Assembly (NCBI RefSeq): GCF_002294985.1 | Contig: NZ_NSGE01000009.1 | Span: 62,001-126,000, forward strand | Direction of reading: 5' to 3' | DNA from: Mesorhizobium sp. WSM3862 | GTDB lineage: Bacteria > Pseudomonadota > Alphaproteobacteria > Rhizobiales > Rhizobiaceae | DNA length: 64,000 nt | Shown here: positions 27,899 to 35,855 of the stretch, one piece after another | How the letters are laid out: the number at the start of each line of letters is the position of its first letter | Position numbering within the stretch: the first letter of the stretch is position 1 | Position numbers and translations under genes: made by a program | Notes under the pieces: generated by a model | What the model saw: the letters and a program-made list of their open reading frames with translations, nothing else | Told to the model about the DNA's origin: nothing | The model's database searches: none

Positions 27899-27917
27899 CC
27901 ATCCATCTTGTGGATGG
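27899..27917. promoter_or_regulatory. inverted repeat CCATCCA-N5-TGGATGG
   Basis: A perfect 7-bp inverted repeat with a 5-base loop lies about 140 bases before the tctC start of system 2. It may be an operator or an RNA hairpin in the leader; position alone supports a regulatory role. Confidence 0.35.
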
Positions 27918-28054
27918 TTTGTAGATAATCGCAGTTTGGCCGTTTGAGTCCGATTGCAATCTGCCAGTCTGCACTAGTTGCTATTACATCACAGCCGTCG
28001 CCGAGAGGAATTTCGTGCGGTGGCTGGAGATTCATACTCTGGGAGGAAGTCACA

Positions 28055-29032
28055 ATGAGAAAATTTGTTGCCGCTCTGGCTGCCGCAGCGGCCGTCACGC
28101 TTTATCCGTTCGCCGCGGGCGCGCAGTCCTATCCGGAACGCACCATCACCGTTGTGGTGCCGTTTGCGGCCGGCGGCCCGACCGACACGGTCACACGCCT
28201 CATCGCCGAAGCCATGTCGAAGGATCTCGGCCAGCAGGTCATCGTCGAGAATGTCGGCGGTGCCGGCGGCACGCTGGGCGCGGGCCGCGTCGCGAAGGCT
28301 GACCCGGACGGTTATACGCTGCTCCTCCACCATATCGGCATGGCGACCAGCGCGACGCTGTACCGAAAGCTCGCATACGACACGCTCAACGCCTTCGAAT
28401 ATGTCGGCCTCGTCACCGAGGTGCCAATGACCGTCGTCGGCCGCAAGGACCTTGAGCCGACCGATCTGAAGGGACTGGTCGAGTACGCCAAGGCCAACAA
28501 AGACACTGTCACCGTCGCCAATGCCGGGATCGGTGCGGCCTCGCATTTGTGCGGCATGCTGTTCATGAGCGCCATCGGTACGCCGCTGGTCACCGTGCCC
28601 TACAAGGGCACCGGCCCGGCCATGACCGATCTTCTGGGCGGCCAGGTCGACATGATGTGCGACCAGACGACCAACACCACCAAGCAGATCCAGGGCGGCA
28701 CGATCAAGGCCTATGCCGTCACCTCGCCGGAACGCCTCGATGTGCTGCCGGACGTCCCGACGACGACGGAAGGCGGCCTTCCCGAGGTGCAGGTCAGCAT
28801 CTGGCACGGCCTCTACGCACCAAAGGGTACGCCGGCCGAGATCACCGGACGCCTGTCGAAATCGCTGCAGGTCGCGCTGAAGGATCAGAACGTCGCCGCC
28901 CGCTTCGCCGAACTCGGCACCAAGCCGTCGCCCGAAGCCGACGCGACACCGGCGGCACTGAAGGCCAAGCTTGAAAGCGAGATCGGGCGCTGGAAGCCGA
29001 TCATCGAAGCCGCCGGCCAGTACGCCGACTGA
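28055..29032 (+). CDS. tctC: tripartite tricarboxylate transporter substrate-binding protein (system 2)
   Basis: The 325-residue TctC/Bug-type protein has a signal peptide (MRKFVAALAAAAAVTLYPFA, cut after AGAQ). Motifs are TITVVVPFAAGGPTDTVTRL, VENVGGAGGTLGAGRVA and VPYKGTGPAMTDLLGGQVDM. The ligand-binding loop differs from that of system 1, so it likely takes a different organic acid. The start follows GGGAGGAAG. It is first in the operon tctC-tctB-tctA. Confidence 0.94.
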   Translation: MRKFVAALAAAAAVTLYPFAAGAQSYPERTITVVVPFAAGGPTDTVTRLIAEAMSKDLGQQVIVENVGGAGGTLGAGRVAKADPDGYTLLLHHIGMATSATLYRKLAYDTLNAFEYVGLVTEVPMTVVGRKDLEPTDLKGLVEYAKANKDTVTVANAGIGAASHLCGMLFMSAIGTPLVTVPYKGTGPAMTDLLGGQVDMMCDQTTNTTKQIQGGTIKAYAVTSPERLDVLPDVPTTTEGGLPEVQVSIWHGLYAPKGTPAEITGRLSKSLQVALKDQNVAARFAELGTKPSPEADATPAALKAKLESEIGRWKPIIEAAGQYAD

Positions 29033-29041
29033 GGTTTTGGA

Positions 29042-29067
29042 CGGGGCGCGATCGGCGCCCCGTTTTT
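29042..29067 (+). terminator. intrinsic terminator between tctC and tctB (system 2)
   Basis: A perfect 8-bp GC stem, CGGGGCGC/GCGCCCCG, with a 5-base loop is followed by five T residues. It lies 9 bases beyond the tctC stop and 58 bases before tctB, so it should partly end transcription and set the ratio of binding protein to membrane subunits. Confidence 0.8.
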
Positions 29068-29125
29068 GCTTCGGCCCCGTTTTGCGTTGCAACGGCGCGC
29101 CCGATGCGCACCTGAGAGGAACGTG

Positions 29126-29587
29126 ATGAAGCCTTTCGCAATCGACACGACCAACGGCATATGCGCCGCGCTGTTCATCGCCTTCGGCGCATTTTTCGCG
29201 CTGCAGTCGCTCGGCCTCGAAATCGGCACCGCCTTCCGCATGGGACCGGGCTATTTCCCGCTGGTCCTGGCGATCGTGCTGCTCCTGCTCGGCGTTATCA
29301 TCCTCGTCCAGGCTGTGCGCTTCGAGAGCGAGGCGATCGGCCACATTGCGTGGCGCGGCATGCTGCTCATCCTCCCCGCTCCGATCTTCTTCGGCCTGAC
29401 GGTGCGCGGCCTCGGCTTCATCCCATCGATCTTCCTGACGGCGCTGATCGCATCCTTTGCCAGCGCCCGCATGAAACCGCTGACCGCGCTCGTGTTGTCG
29501 GCCGGCCTGACGCTGTTTGCGTCGCTCGTCTTCAGCTACGCACTCGGCCTGCCGTTCCGACGCTTTGGCCCGTGGCTGCCATTGTGA
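29126..29587 (+). CDS. tctB: tripartite tricarboxylate transporter, small membrane subunit (system 2)
   Basis: The 153-residue protein has four hydrophobic segments. The family stretch MGPGYFPLVLAIVLLLLGVI is close to the consensus GPxxFPxxxG. The start follows GAGAGGAACGTG. It precedes tctA by 10 bases and is coupled to it. Confidence 0.93.
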   Translation: MKPFAIDTTNGICAALFIAFGAFFALQSLGLEIGTAFRMGPGYFPLVLAIVLLLLGVIILVQAVRFESEAIGHIAWRGMLLILPAPIFFGLTVRGLGFIPSIFLTALIASFASARMKPLTALVLSAGLTLFASLVFSYALGLPFRRFGPWLPL

Positions 29588-29597
29588 GGAGATGACC

Positions 29598-31106
29598 ATG
29601 GAGCTCCTCGCCAACTTGGTGCTCGGCTTTTCGACGGCGACATCGCTGACAAATCTCGGTTTCTGTCTGATCGGCGTCCTTCTCGGCACGCTGATCGGCG
29701 TCCTGCCCGGCATCGGCGCCACCGCAACCATCGCCATGCTCTTGCCGATTACGTTCCAGATAGGCGACCCAGTTTCCTCTCTCATCATGCTCGCCGGCAT
29801 CTATTACGGCGCGCAATATGGCGGCTCCACCACCGCCATTCTCATCAATATGCCCGGCGAATCCTCGTCAGCCGTCACCGCAATCGACGGCTACCAGATG
29901 GCCAAGAACGGCCGCGCCGGGGCGGCACTCGCGATCGCGGCGATAGGCTCGTTCTTTGCCGGCACGGTGTCGACCTTCCTGGTCGCCATCTTTGCTCCGC
30001 CGCTGACGGCGATGGCGCTGGAATTCGGCGCGGCCGAATACTTTTCGCTGATGGTCGTCGGCCTCGTCTCGTCCGTCGCGCTCGCCCACGGCTCGATAGT
30101 CAAGGCGCTGGCCATGGTTGTGCTCGGCCTGCTGCTCGGCATTGTCGGAACCGACATCTATACCGGCACGCCGCGCTTCACGCTCGGCATCACCCAATAT
30201 GCCGACGGGCTGAATTTCGTCGCGGTAGCGGTCGGCGTCTTCGGCGTCGCCGAGATCCTGCGCAACCTCGAGAACGAGCATGAGCGCTCCGTGCTGATCC
30301 GAAGAGTCTCCGGCCTCATGCCGACCCGCGAGGATTTTCGGCGCATGGCCCCGCCCATCATGCGCGGAACGATCATTGGTTCGGCGCTCGGCATCCTGCC
30401 GGGAGGCGGCGCGATCCTTGCAGCCTTTGCCTCCTACACGGTCGAAAAGCGCGTATCGAAAAACCCGGGGGAGTTCGGCAAGGGCGCCATCGAAGGGGTC
30501 GCCGGGCCGGAATCGGCCAACAATGCCGGCGCGCAGACCTCCTTCATCCCCATGCTGACGCTTGGCATTCCGGCCAATCCGGTAATGGCGCTGATGATCG
30601 GCGCGATGATCATCCAGGGCATCGTGCCCGGCCCTAATGTCGCGACCGAACAGCCGGAGCTGTTTTGGGGCATCATCGCCTCAATGTGGATCGGCAACCT
30701 GATGCTGATCGTCCTCAACCTGCCGCTGATAGGGCTTTGGGTGAAGCTCCTTACGATCCCATATTACGTGCTGTTTCCGATCATCATGGCGTTCTGCTCG
30801 ATCGGCGTCTACAGCGTCAACACCAATGTTTACGACCTCTACGCCGTCGCCTTCTTTGGCTTGCTCGGCTACCTCCTGACCAAGCTGCGCTGCGAACCCG
30901 CGCCACTGCTGCTCGGCTTCGTGCTCGGCCCGTTGCTTGAGGAAAACTTGCGTCGCGCCATGATTCTGTCGCGCGGCGACCCGAGCACCTTCGTGACGAG
31001 ACCGATCAGCGCCAGCTTGCTCTTCATCGCGCTCGCCGTGCTCGTCATCGTCTTCCTGCCCGCGGTCAAGAAGAAGCGCGAAGAGGTGTTTGTGGAGGAA
31101 AATTAA
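29598..31106 (+). CDS. tctA: tripartite tricarboxylate transporter, large membrane subunit (system 2)
   Basis: The 502-residue carrier has the TctA motifs LGTLIGVLPGIGATATIAML, AGIYYGAQYGGSTTAILINM, PGESSSAVTAIDGYQMAKNG and GPESANNAGAQTSFIPMLTL. About twelve membrane segments are visible. A frame-internal ATG 6 bases upstream (29592) is a possible start but stands too close to the AGGAG site. Its only immediate partners are tctC and tctB; no enzyme genes follow, unlike system 1. Confidence 0.95.
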   Translation: MELLANLVLGFSTATSLTNLGFCLIGVLLGTLIGVLPGIGATATIAMLLPITFQIGDPVSSLIMLAGIYYGAQYGGSTTAILINMPGESSSAVTAIDGYQMAKNGRAGAALAIAAIGSFFAGTVSTFLVAIFAPPLTAMALEFGAAEYFSLMVVGLVSSVALAHGSIVKALAMVVLGLLLGIVGTDIYTGTPRFTLGITQYADGLNFVAVAVGVFGVAEILRNLENEHERSVLIRRVSGLMPTREDFRRMAPPIMRGTIIGSALGILPGGGAILAAFASYTVEKRVSKNPGEFGKGAIEGVAGPESANNAGAQTSFIPMLTLGIPANPVMALMIGAMIIQGIVPGPNVATEQPELFWGIIASMWIGNLMLIVLNLPLIGLWVKLLTIPYYVLFPIIMAFCSIGVYSVNTNVYDLYAVAFFGLLGYLLTKLRCEPAPLLLGFVLGPLLEENLRRAMILSRGDPSTFVTRPISASLLFIALAVLVIVFLPAVKKKREEVFVEEN

Positions 31107-31177
31107 GTCGTTGAAGCCCGTTGCGATTTTTCAATTCGGCGTTTTGGCCGCAGGCGCCGTCGGCTGGCACTATCCGG

Positions 31178-31993
31178 CTAGCTGACACCAATCGCTCGGT
31201 CCTCAGTTTCGTCGAGCGGCGCGAGCTCGATCAGCGGCGCCGGCAGGTCGGTGGTCTTTTCCTTGGACTTGCAGATATCGGCGATGACACAGACCGGGCA
31301 GTCGGGCTTGCGCGCCTTGCAGACATAGCGGCCATGCAGGATCAGCCAGTGATGGGCGTGCCGCATGTATTCGGCGGGGATGACTTTTATCAGCCCCTGC
31401 TCAACCTGTTCCGGCGTTTTGCCGGGCGCCAATCCAATACGATTGCCGATGCGAAAGATATGCGTGTCGACCGCCATCGTGTGCTGGCCGAAGGCGACGT
31501 TGAGCACGACATTGGCGGTCTTGCGTCCCACGCCCGGCAGCTTGACCAGCTCGTCCCGATCTTCGGGCACCTTGCCGGCATAGTCGTCGATCAGTGCCTT
31601 CGAGAGCGCGACCACGTTCTTGGCCTTGTTGCGCCACAGGCCTATGGTGCGGATGTAGTCGCCGACCTTGGCCTCACCGAGCGCCAGCATCTTGTGCGGT
31701 GTATCGGCGACCGAAAACAGCGGCTTCGTTGCCTTGTTTACCCCGGCATCGGTCGCCTGCGCCGACAACACCACCGCGATCAGAAGAGTGAAGGGATTGA
31801 CATAGTCGAGCTCACCCTTCGGCTCGGGCCGCTGCACGGAAAAACGCCGAAAAATCTCATGCACCTCGGCGGGCGTGTAAAGCGAGCGCAGCCCGCCCTT
31901 CCGGGAGGGCGTCTTTGCTTTTGCACTGCCGCCTGAGGCTGAGGCCGACGGCTTTTTGACGGGGAAGGATTTTTTGGACTTGGGCGGCGCCAT
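31178..31993 (-). CDS. nth: endonuclease III (DNA glycosylase/AP lyase)
   Basis: The 271-residue protein carries the helix-hairpin-helix LPGVGRKTANVVLN with the catalytic Lys and the catalytic Asp in AVDTHIFRIG. The C-terminal [4Fe-4S] loop is C-x6-C-x2-C-x5-C (CKARKPDCPVCVIADIC). It removes oxidised pyrimidines from DNA. The first 45 residues are a Lys/Ser/Pro-rich extension not found in the E. coli enzyme but common in rhizobia. It is divergent from the DUF2244 gene with only 22 bases between the starts. Confidence 0.97.
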   Translation of the reverse strand: MAPPKSKKSFPVKKPSASASGGSAKAKTPSRKGGLRSLYTPAEVHEIFRRFSVQRPEPKGELDYVNPFTLLIAVVLSAQATDAGVNKATKPLFSVADTPHKMLALGEAKVGDYIRTIGLWRNKAKNVVALSKALIDDYAGKVPEDRDELVKLPGVGRKTANVVLNVAFGQHTMAVDTHIFRIGNRIGLAPGKTPEQVEQGLIKVIPAEYMRHAHHWLILHGRYVCKARKPDCPVCVIADICKSKEKTTDLPAPLIELAPLDETEDRAIGVS

Positions 31994-32015
31994 TCCCTTC
32001 CTATAATGTTTCCGT

Positions 32016-32510
32016 ATGAGCGACACAAACGCCTCGTTCGAAGCCGACAAGCCATTCTTCCAAGCCCTGCTGACGCCGCATCGCTCCCTCGGTCGGACCG
32101 GCTTTCTGATATTGATGGGCGCCCTGGTGTTCGGCTGGGCGGTCACCGGCGCGATCTTCCTGGCTCATGGCGCATGGCCGGTCTTCGGCTTCTTGGGGCT
32201 GGACGTGGTCGCCGTCTACATCGCCTTTCGCGCCAACTACCGGGCGGCCCGCGCCCGTGAGGAAATATCGGTCTCGCGCACCAGGCTTGACATCCGCAAA
32301 ACGGCGCCGTCGGGCCGCTTCGAGGATCATCGCTTCAACCCGTTCTGGACCCGCTTTTCGATCGCCCGCCATGCCGAGATCGGCATCACCAAAATGGCCG
32401 TCGAGGCGCAAGGCGAAAGCGTTTCGATCGGGTCTTTCCTGGATCCCGATTCCCGCGAAAGCTTTGCTGCTGCCTTTTCGCGCGCACTGGCGACCGCCAG
32501 GGCGCGTTGA
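32016..32510 (+). CDS. DUF2244-family membrane protein
   Basis: The 164-residue protein has two membrane helices (GFLILMGALVFGWAVTGAIF and WPVFGFLGLDVVAVYIAF) and a DUF2244 C-terminal part (RAREEISVSRTRLDIRK, FNPFWTRFSI and IGSFLDPDSRESFAAAFSRA). It lies back to back with nth, an arrangement I know from other rhizobia. Function unknown. Confidence 0.88.
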   Translation: MSDTNASFEADKPFFQALLTPHRSLGRTGFLILMGALVFGWAVTGAIFLAHGAWPVFGFLGLDVVAVYIAFRANYRAARAREEISVSRTRLDIRKTAPSGRFEDHRFNPFWTRFSIARHAEIGITKMAVEAQGESVSIGSFLDPDSRESFAAAFSRALATARAR

Positions 32511-32723
32511 ACTAGCACGGCGCTCGGCGCCCTTGCCGTAGAGCGTCATCAGCAAGGTCTGCCTTACCCCGGTAAAATCTATCTTTTCGCCGGCCGTCAT
32601 CGCCCTTCGGCTCGAAGCCTGCTCGATCTGGGTAGGGGCCGGAGGAAGGCAAGTTTCGGGTGGTGGCAATGCGCGGGAAGACCGATATTCGCGGCCGAGC
32701 AGATAGCCATGGGAGATATTGCC

Positions 32724-33629
32724 ATGAACGCCCAGATGACCATGAATACCCGGATGGAACCGTCAGCGATCCTGCAGAACGACATCACGCCCGTGGGCAG
32801 CGACTACGAAATCGTGCGCCGCGCCATCGAGAAGATCAGCCTCGACTATCGCGACCAGCCCTCGCTGGAGGTCCTGGCCGAGGCGGTCGGCGAGACGCCG
32901 ACGGGCCTGCAGAAACTGTTCACGCGCTGGGCCGGCCTGTCGCCCAAGGCCTTTCTGCAGGCGGTGACGCTCGACCATGCGCGCAGGCTGCTTGATTCCG
33001 GCATGCCGCTGCTCGAAACCTCGTTCGAGCTCGGCATGTCGGGCCCTGGCCGGCTGCACGACCTCTTCGTCACGCACGAAGCGATGTCGCCCGGCGACTA
33101 CAAGACCCGCGGCGCCGGCCTGACCATCCGCTACGGCTATCATATCTCGCCCTTCGGCATCGCGTTGATCATGGTCACCGATCGCGGGCTGGCCGGCCTG
33201 GCCTTCTGCGACGCCGGCGGCGAGCGGGCCGCCTTCGCAGACATGTCCGGCCGCTGGCCGAACGCAGCTTACGTCGAGGACATGTCGGCCACCCAGCCCT
33301 ATGCCGCGCGCGTCTTCGATCCGACCAAATGGCGTGCGGACCAGCCGCTGCGCGTGGTGATGATCGGTACCGATTTCCAGCTGCGCGTCTGGGAGGCGCT
33401 GCTGCGCATTCCGATGGGCAGGGCCTGCACCTATTCCTCGATCGCGGCAAGCATCGGCGCGCCGAGCGCCAGCCGGGCCGTGGGTGCCGCGGTGGGCGCC
33501 AACCCGATGTCCTTCGTGGTGCCCTGCCATCGTGCGCTCGGCAAGTCCGGCGCGCTCACCGGCTATCACTGGGGCCTGACACGCAAGCGCGCCATCCTCG
33601 GCTGGGAGGCGGGACAAATGGCGTCCTGA
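32724..33629 (+). CDS. Ada-like bifunctional protein: AraC-type HTH + O6-methylguanine-DNA methyltransferase
   Basis: The 301-residue protein joins an AraC-type helix-turn-helix region (about residues 20-120: SLEVLAEAVGETPTGLQKLF and ETSFELGMSGPGRLHDLFV) to a C-terminal methyltransferase. The alkyl-accepting cysteine is in VVPCHRALGKSG (about residue 268). The helix-turn-helix of this part is RIPMGRACTYSSIAASIG. It lacks the N-terminal phosphotriester domain of E. coli Ada. The start was placed at the ATG 9 bases after a GGGAGAT site; an ATG 15 bases upstream (32709) is equally in frame. It repairs alkylated guanine and probably regulates the response. Confidence 0.93.
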   Translation: MNAQMTMNTRMEPSAILQNDITPVGSDYEIVRRAIEKISLDYRDQPSLEVLAEAVGETPTGLQKLFTRWAGLSPKAFLQAVTLDHARRLLDSGMPLLETSFELGMSGPGRLHDLFVTHEAMSPGDYKTRGAGLTIRYGYHISPFGIALIMVTDRGLAGLAFCDAGGERAAFADMSGRWPNAAYVEDMSATQPYAARVFDPTKWRADQPLRVVMIGTDFQLRVWEALLRIPMGRACTYSSIAASIGAPSASRAVGAAVGANPMSFVVPCHRALGKSGALTGYHWGLTRKRAILGWEAGQMAS

Positions 33630-33862
33630 AACCTCGTTTTTTCCGCGCGCCATTGCGAAAAACCGTGGATCTGAATATAGGTAAGTATAATCGAAACAAT
33701 ACATCCGAAATATCGGGAAATGCAACCCGAAACAACCTCAGGTTTCTGCAGTTGTATTTTGAGTTGTTTGCAGTCGTTATCTTGTTTAACGCTAAATTAA
33801 CCACGATAAACGGATGATACCTCTGTATTGAGCCGCATTTGCCGGCTCGAAAGAGGGGTCCG
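33630..33862 (+). promoter_or_regulatory. AT-rich promoter region of the secreted-protein operon
   Basis: These 233 bases between the methyltransferase gene and the first secreted-protein gene are clearly poorer in G+C than their surroundings and contain many A/T runs, such as GTTGTATTTTGAGTTGTTT. A perfect CtrA box lies within it at 33786-33801. The gene that follows has its ribosome-binding site AAGAGGGGTCC at the end of the region. Confidence 0.7.
33786..33801 (+). promoter_or_regulatory. perfect CtrA-type box TTAA-N7-TTAAC
   Basis: The sequence TTAACGCTAAATTAAC has two TTAA halves separated by exactly 7 bases and the final C of the consensus for the cell-cycle regulator CtrA. It lies 61 bases before the start codon of the first secreted-protein gene, a usual distance for a CtrA-activated promoter. 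Confidence 0.7.
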
Positions 33863-34333
33863 ATGAAGTTCTTTCGCGTCGCAATGGCCGCGAGCCTGCT
33901 GGCCGTCTGCACCGGCCAGACTGCATCGGCAGCCACCGGAAACGTCCTCTTCAACGGCACTATCACCGCTACCTGCACGGTCACGATCAACTCCAACGGC
34001 ACGATGACCGTCAGCAGCAATCTTCAGTCGCTGAGCTCCCACAATGCCGGCGGTTCGGCCGGCAGCGCCCAGGTCGATACCACCGGCGGCGTCACGCTCA
34101 GCGTCGATCCGGTCACCATCACCACCGTCCCGGCCTCGGACACCACGGCCACGACATGGACCCCGACCTTTGCCACCTCCGGCGCGCAGACCATTGCCGA
34201 AACCGGCACAGCGACGGCGCTCACCGTACCGGGCACATCGACGGTCGCGGTCAATCTTGCCGGCACCAAGAGCGGCACGGACCGCTTCTCCGCCGGCAAC
34301 TACCAGGCAACCGTGACGCTGCGCTGCGAATAG
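33863..34333 (+). CDS. secreted pilin-like protein A (DUF4402 / spore-coat-U-like fold)
   Basis: This is a 156-residue protein with a signal peptide (MKFFRVAMAASLLAVC, cut after ASA, about residue 23). The mature part is rich in Thr, Ser, Val and Gly, as expected for a beta-sandwich. It has one Cys early (TATCTVTINSNGTM, Cys38) and one at the end (QATVTLRCE), which could form a disulfide. The form recalls spore-coat-U/DUF4402 proteins of chaperone-usher-like systems. The fourth gene of the operon is a paralogue with the same start (TCT-I/V) and end (GNYQ-TVT-RCE). The start follows GAGGGGTCC. Confidence 0.75.
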   Translation: MKFFRVAMAASLLAVCTGQTASAATGNVLFNGTITATCTVTINSNGTMTVSSNLQSLSSHNAGGSAGSAQVDTTGGVTLSVDPVTITTVPASDTTATTWTPTFATSGAQTIAETGTATALTVPGTSTVAVNLAGTKSGTDRFSAGNYQATVTLRCE

Positions 34334-34356
34334 CCCTCACGCGAAAGGAGCGGTCC

Positions 34357-34749
34357 TTGAGAACGATCGGAATGCTGGCGGCGGGGTTGATCGCCGTGCT
34401 GTCTCCCATTGCCGCGGAGGGCCAGTCGATGACGCCGATGCGGGGCGAGGTCAGGTCCTTCACCGATGCTTTCGCGGTCCGGGTTTTCCCCGGCAACCCC
34501 TACGACCAGCGCATACGCGTCGAGATTCATGTCTATGACCAGGACTTTCGGCCGATCGACGCCAGGATCACGCCGAAGGCCTTCGTTCTGGCCGGCCAGG
34601 CGTCGCGCCCGGTTCTGGTGGTCGTCCCGTTCGACGGCGCGAACGAGCGTAAAGTGCGTATCTGTACCGAGAGTATCCCCTTTCCAAGCGAGCAGACGCA
34701 GATAAGGGCTCAGATATGCGGAAAGTTCTTCGGGCATCGCAGGTTCTGA
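34357..34749 (+). CDS. small secreted protein resembling the N-terminal domain of a periplasmic pilus chaperone
   Basis: The likely start is TTG, 7 bases after AAAGGAG; it gives a 130-residue protein with signal peptide (MRTIGMLAAGLIAVLSPIAA). An ATG at 34372 is an alternative. The mature part (PGNPYDQRIRVEIHVYDQDF, PKAFVLAGQASRPVLVVVPF) is similar in rhythm to strands of PapD-like chaperone domain 1, and three Cys residues lie near the end, two of them in RICTESIPFP and RAQICGKFF. It is about half as long as normal chaperones. The assignment is from pattern only. It overlaps the next gene by 34 bases. Confidence 0.65.
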   Translation: MRTIGMLAAGLIAVLSPIAAEGQSMTPMRGEVRSFTDAFAVRVFPGNPYDQRIRVEIHVYDQDFRPIDARITPKAFVLAGQASRPVLVVVPFDGANERKVRICTESIPFPSEQTQIRAQICGKFFGHRRF

Positions 34750-35240
34750 CGCTTGCCCTGCTGCCCGCCTTGGCGGTCGCAAGTCAGGGGTATGCTGAGG
34801 ATATACTGAACCTGAACCAGAACCAGACTGGCTTCACCTTGCCCGGCGTCACCCTGCCCCAGGGCCAGGACGAGGTTCATGCTTCCGACGGCACGACCTG
34901 CCGCTCGGCCGTTTCCGGCAGCGGCGCCTATCTGGACGTCGGCGTCATCCGCGGCAACAGCAACAGCCAGTCGAACAGCGACCTCGCCACTTACGGCCGC
35001 GTGGTGGTCCCGATCGGGCGGACGCCGAAGCGCGTGGATTGCAGCCGCCTCTACGAACTCGAGGTCGAGCGCCTGCAGCTCGAATTGAAGCTGCTCAAGA
35101 TGGGTCTCGGCGCCGACGGCCAGACGGGAAGCGTGGCTGCTCCCAATCCCGCGACCGCCTCCGCTGCCGCATCGACTGGATGGGCTAACGAGGGCTGGAG
35201 CATCAGAGGCACAACCGGCAATGACAAGAAAAAGAAATAG
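34716..35240 (+). CDS. secreted protein with C-terminal helix, third gene of pilin-like operon
   Basis: The 174-residue protein has a signal peptide (VLTLALLPALAVASQGYA). A beta-rich part follows (NQTGFTLPGVTLPQGQD, then CRSAVSGSGAYLDVGVIRGN), and a charged helix (CSRLYELEVERLQLELKLLK) that may form a coiled coil. Two cysteines flank the middle part. The tail is Ala/Ser-rich and ends in NDKKKK. I do not recognise a named family. It overlaps its neighbours on both sides, showing that it is co-translated with them. Confidence 0.7.
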   Translation: MRKVLRASQVLTLALLPALAVASQGYAEDILNLNQNQTGFTLPGVTLPQGQDEVHASDGTTCRSAVSGSGAYLDVGVIRGNSNSQSNSDLATYGRVVVPIGRTPKRVDCSRLYELEVERLQLELKLLKMGLGADGQTGSVAAPNPATASAAASTGWANEGWSIRGTTGNDKKKK

Positions 35241-35706
35241 AAATAGCCGCGCGCTGATCGCCGCGGTGGCTGCGCTTGCAAGCTTCTCGCTCCCGGCTTC
35301 GGCGGCGATCATCGGCACTTGCACCATCATGATCGGCGCCTCGGGAACGATGAAATCGAACCCCGCCATCAATATCTTCGGCTCCAGGCAGGCGGGCGGG
35401 TCGAGCGCCGGCGCCACCATCACCGCGAATGCGACGCTATGCACGATCCTCAACCTGCTCGACTGCTATTCCGTCTCGGCACCGGCGCCGATTGTCTTCA
35501 CGTCCGCGCCGAGCGGCGGCGACACCGACGTCACCTTCGCCACCGTCTTCCGCCTCGATGGCTCAGGCGCGGACATCCCGGGCAGTTCGCCGCAGCGGGT
35601 GACCAACGGCACTCACACCATCCAGGTCGATCTCACGGCCACGAAATCGCCGGGCATCTTCCCGGCCGGCAACTACCAGGGCACGGTGACGGTGCGCTGC
35701 GAATGA
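35221..35706 (+). CDS. secreted pilin-like protein B, paralogue of the first operon gene
   Basis: The 161-residue protein has a basic N-terminus and signal peptide (ALIAAVAALASFSLPASA). The mature part begins TCTIMIGASGTMKSNPAI and ends GNYQGTVTVRCE, the same frame of motifs as the 33863-34333 protein. Two extra Cys (NATLC and LLDCYSV) lie in the middle. It starts 20 bases inside the end of the previous gene. The operon ends here; no usher gene follows. Confidence 0.75.
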   Translation: MTRKRNRNSRALIAAVAALASFSLPASAAIIGTCTIMIGASGTMKSNPAINIFGSRQAGGSSAGATITANATLCTILNLLDCYSVSAPAPIVFTSAPSGGDTDVTFATVFRLDGSGADIPGSSPQRVTNGTHTIQVDLTATKSPGIFPAGNYQGTVTVRCE

Positions 35707-35855
35707 TGCTGTGGGCCGGTGCGGCGCACAACCGGCTTGATCTGGCAATATACGGTCTTTGCGGCTAGCCTCCCGCGCAAGCAACTGCGTAAATGCAAGG
35801 ACTTGCGGCATCGGCCTTCGATCGAAGGCTCGCCCGCTCGTGCAGGAGGCCTTTC

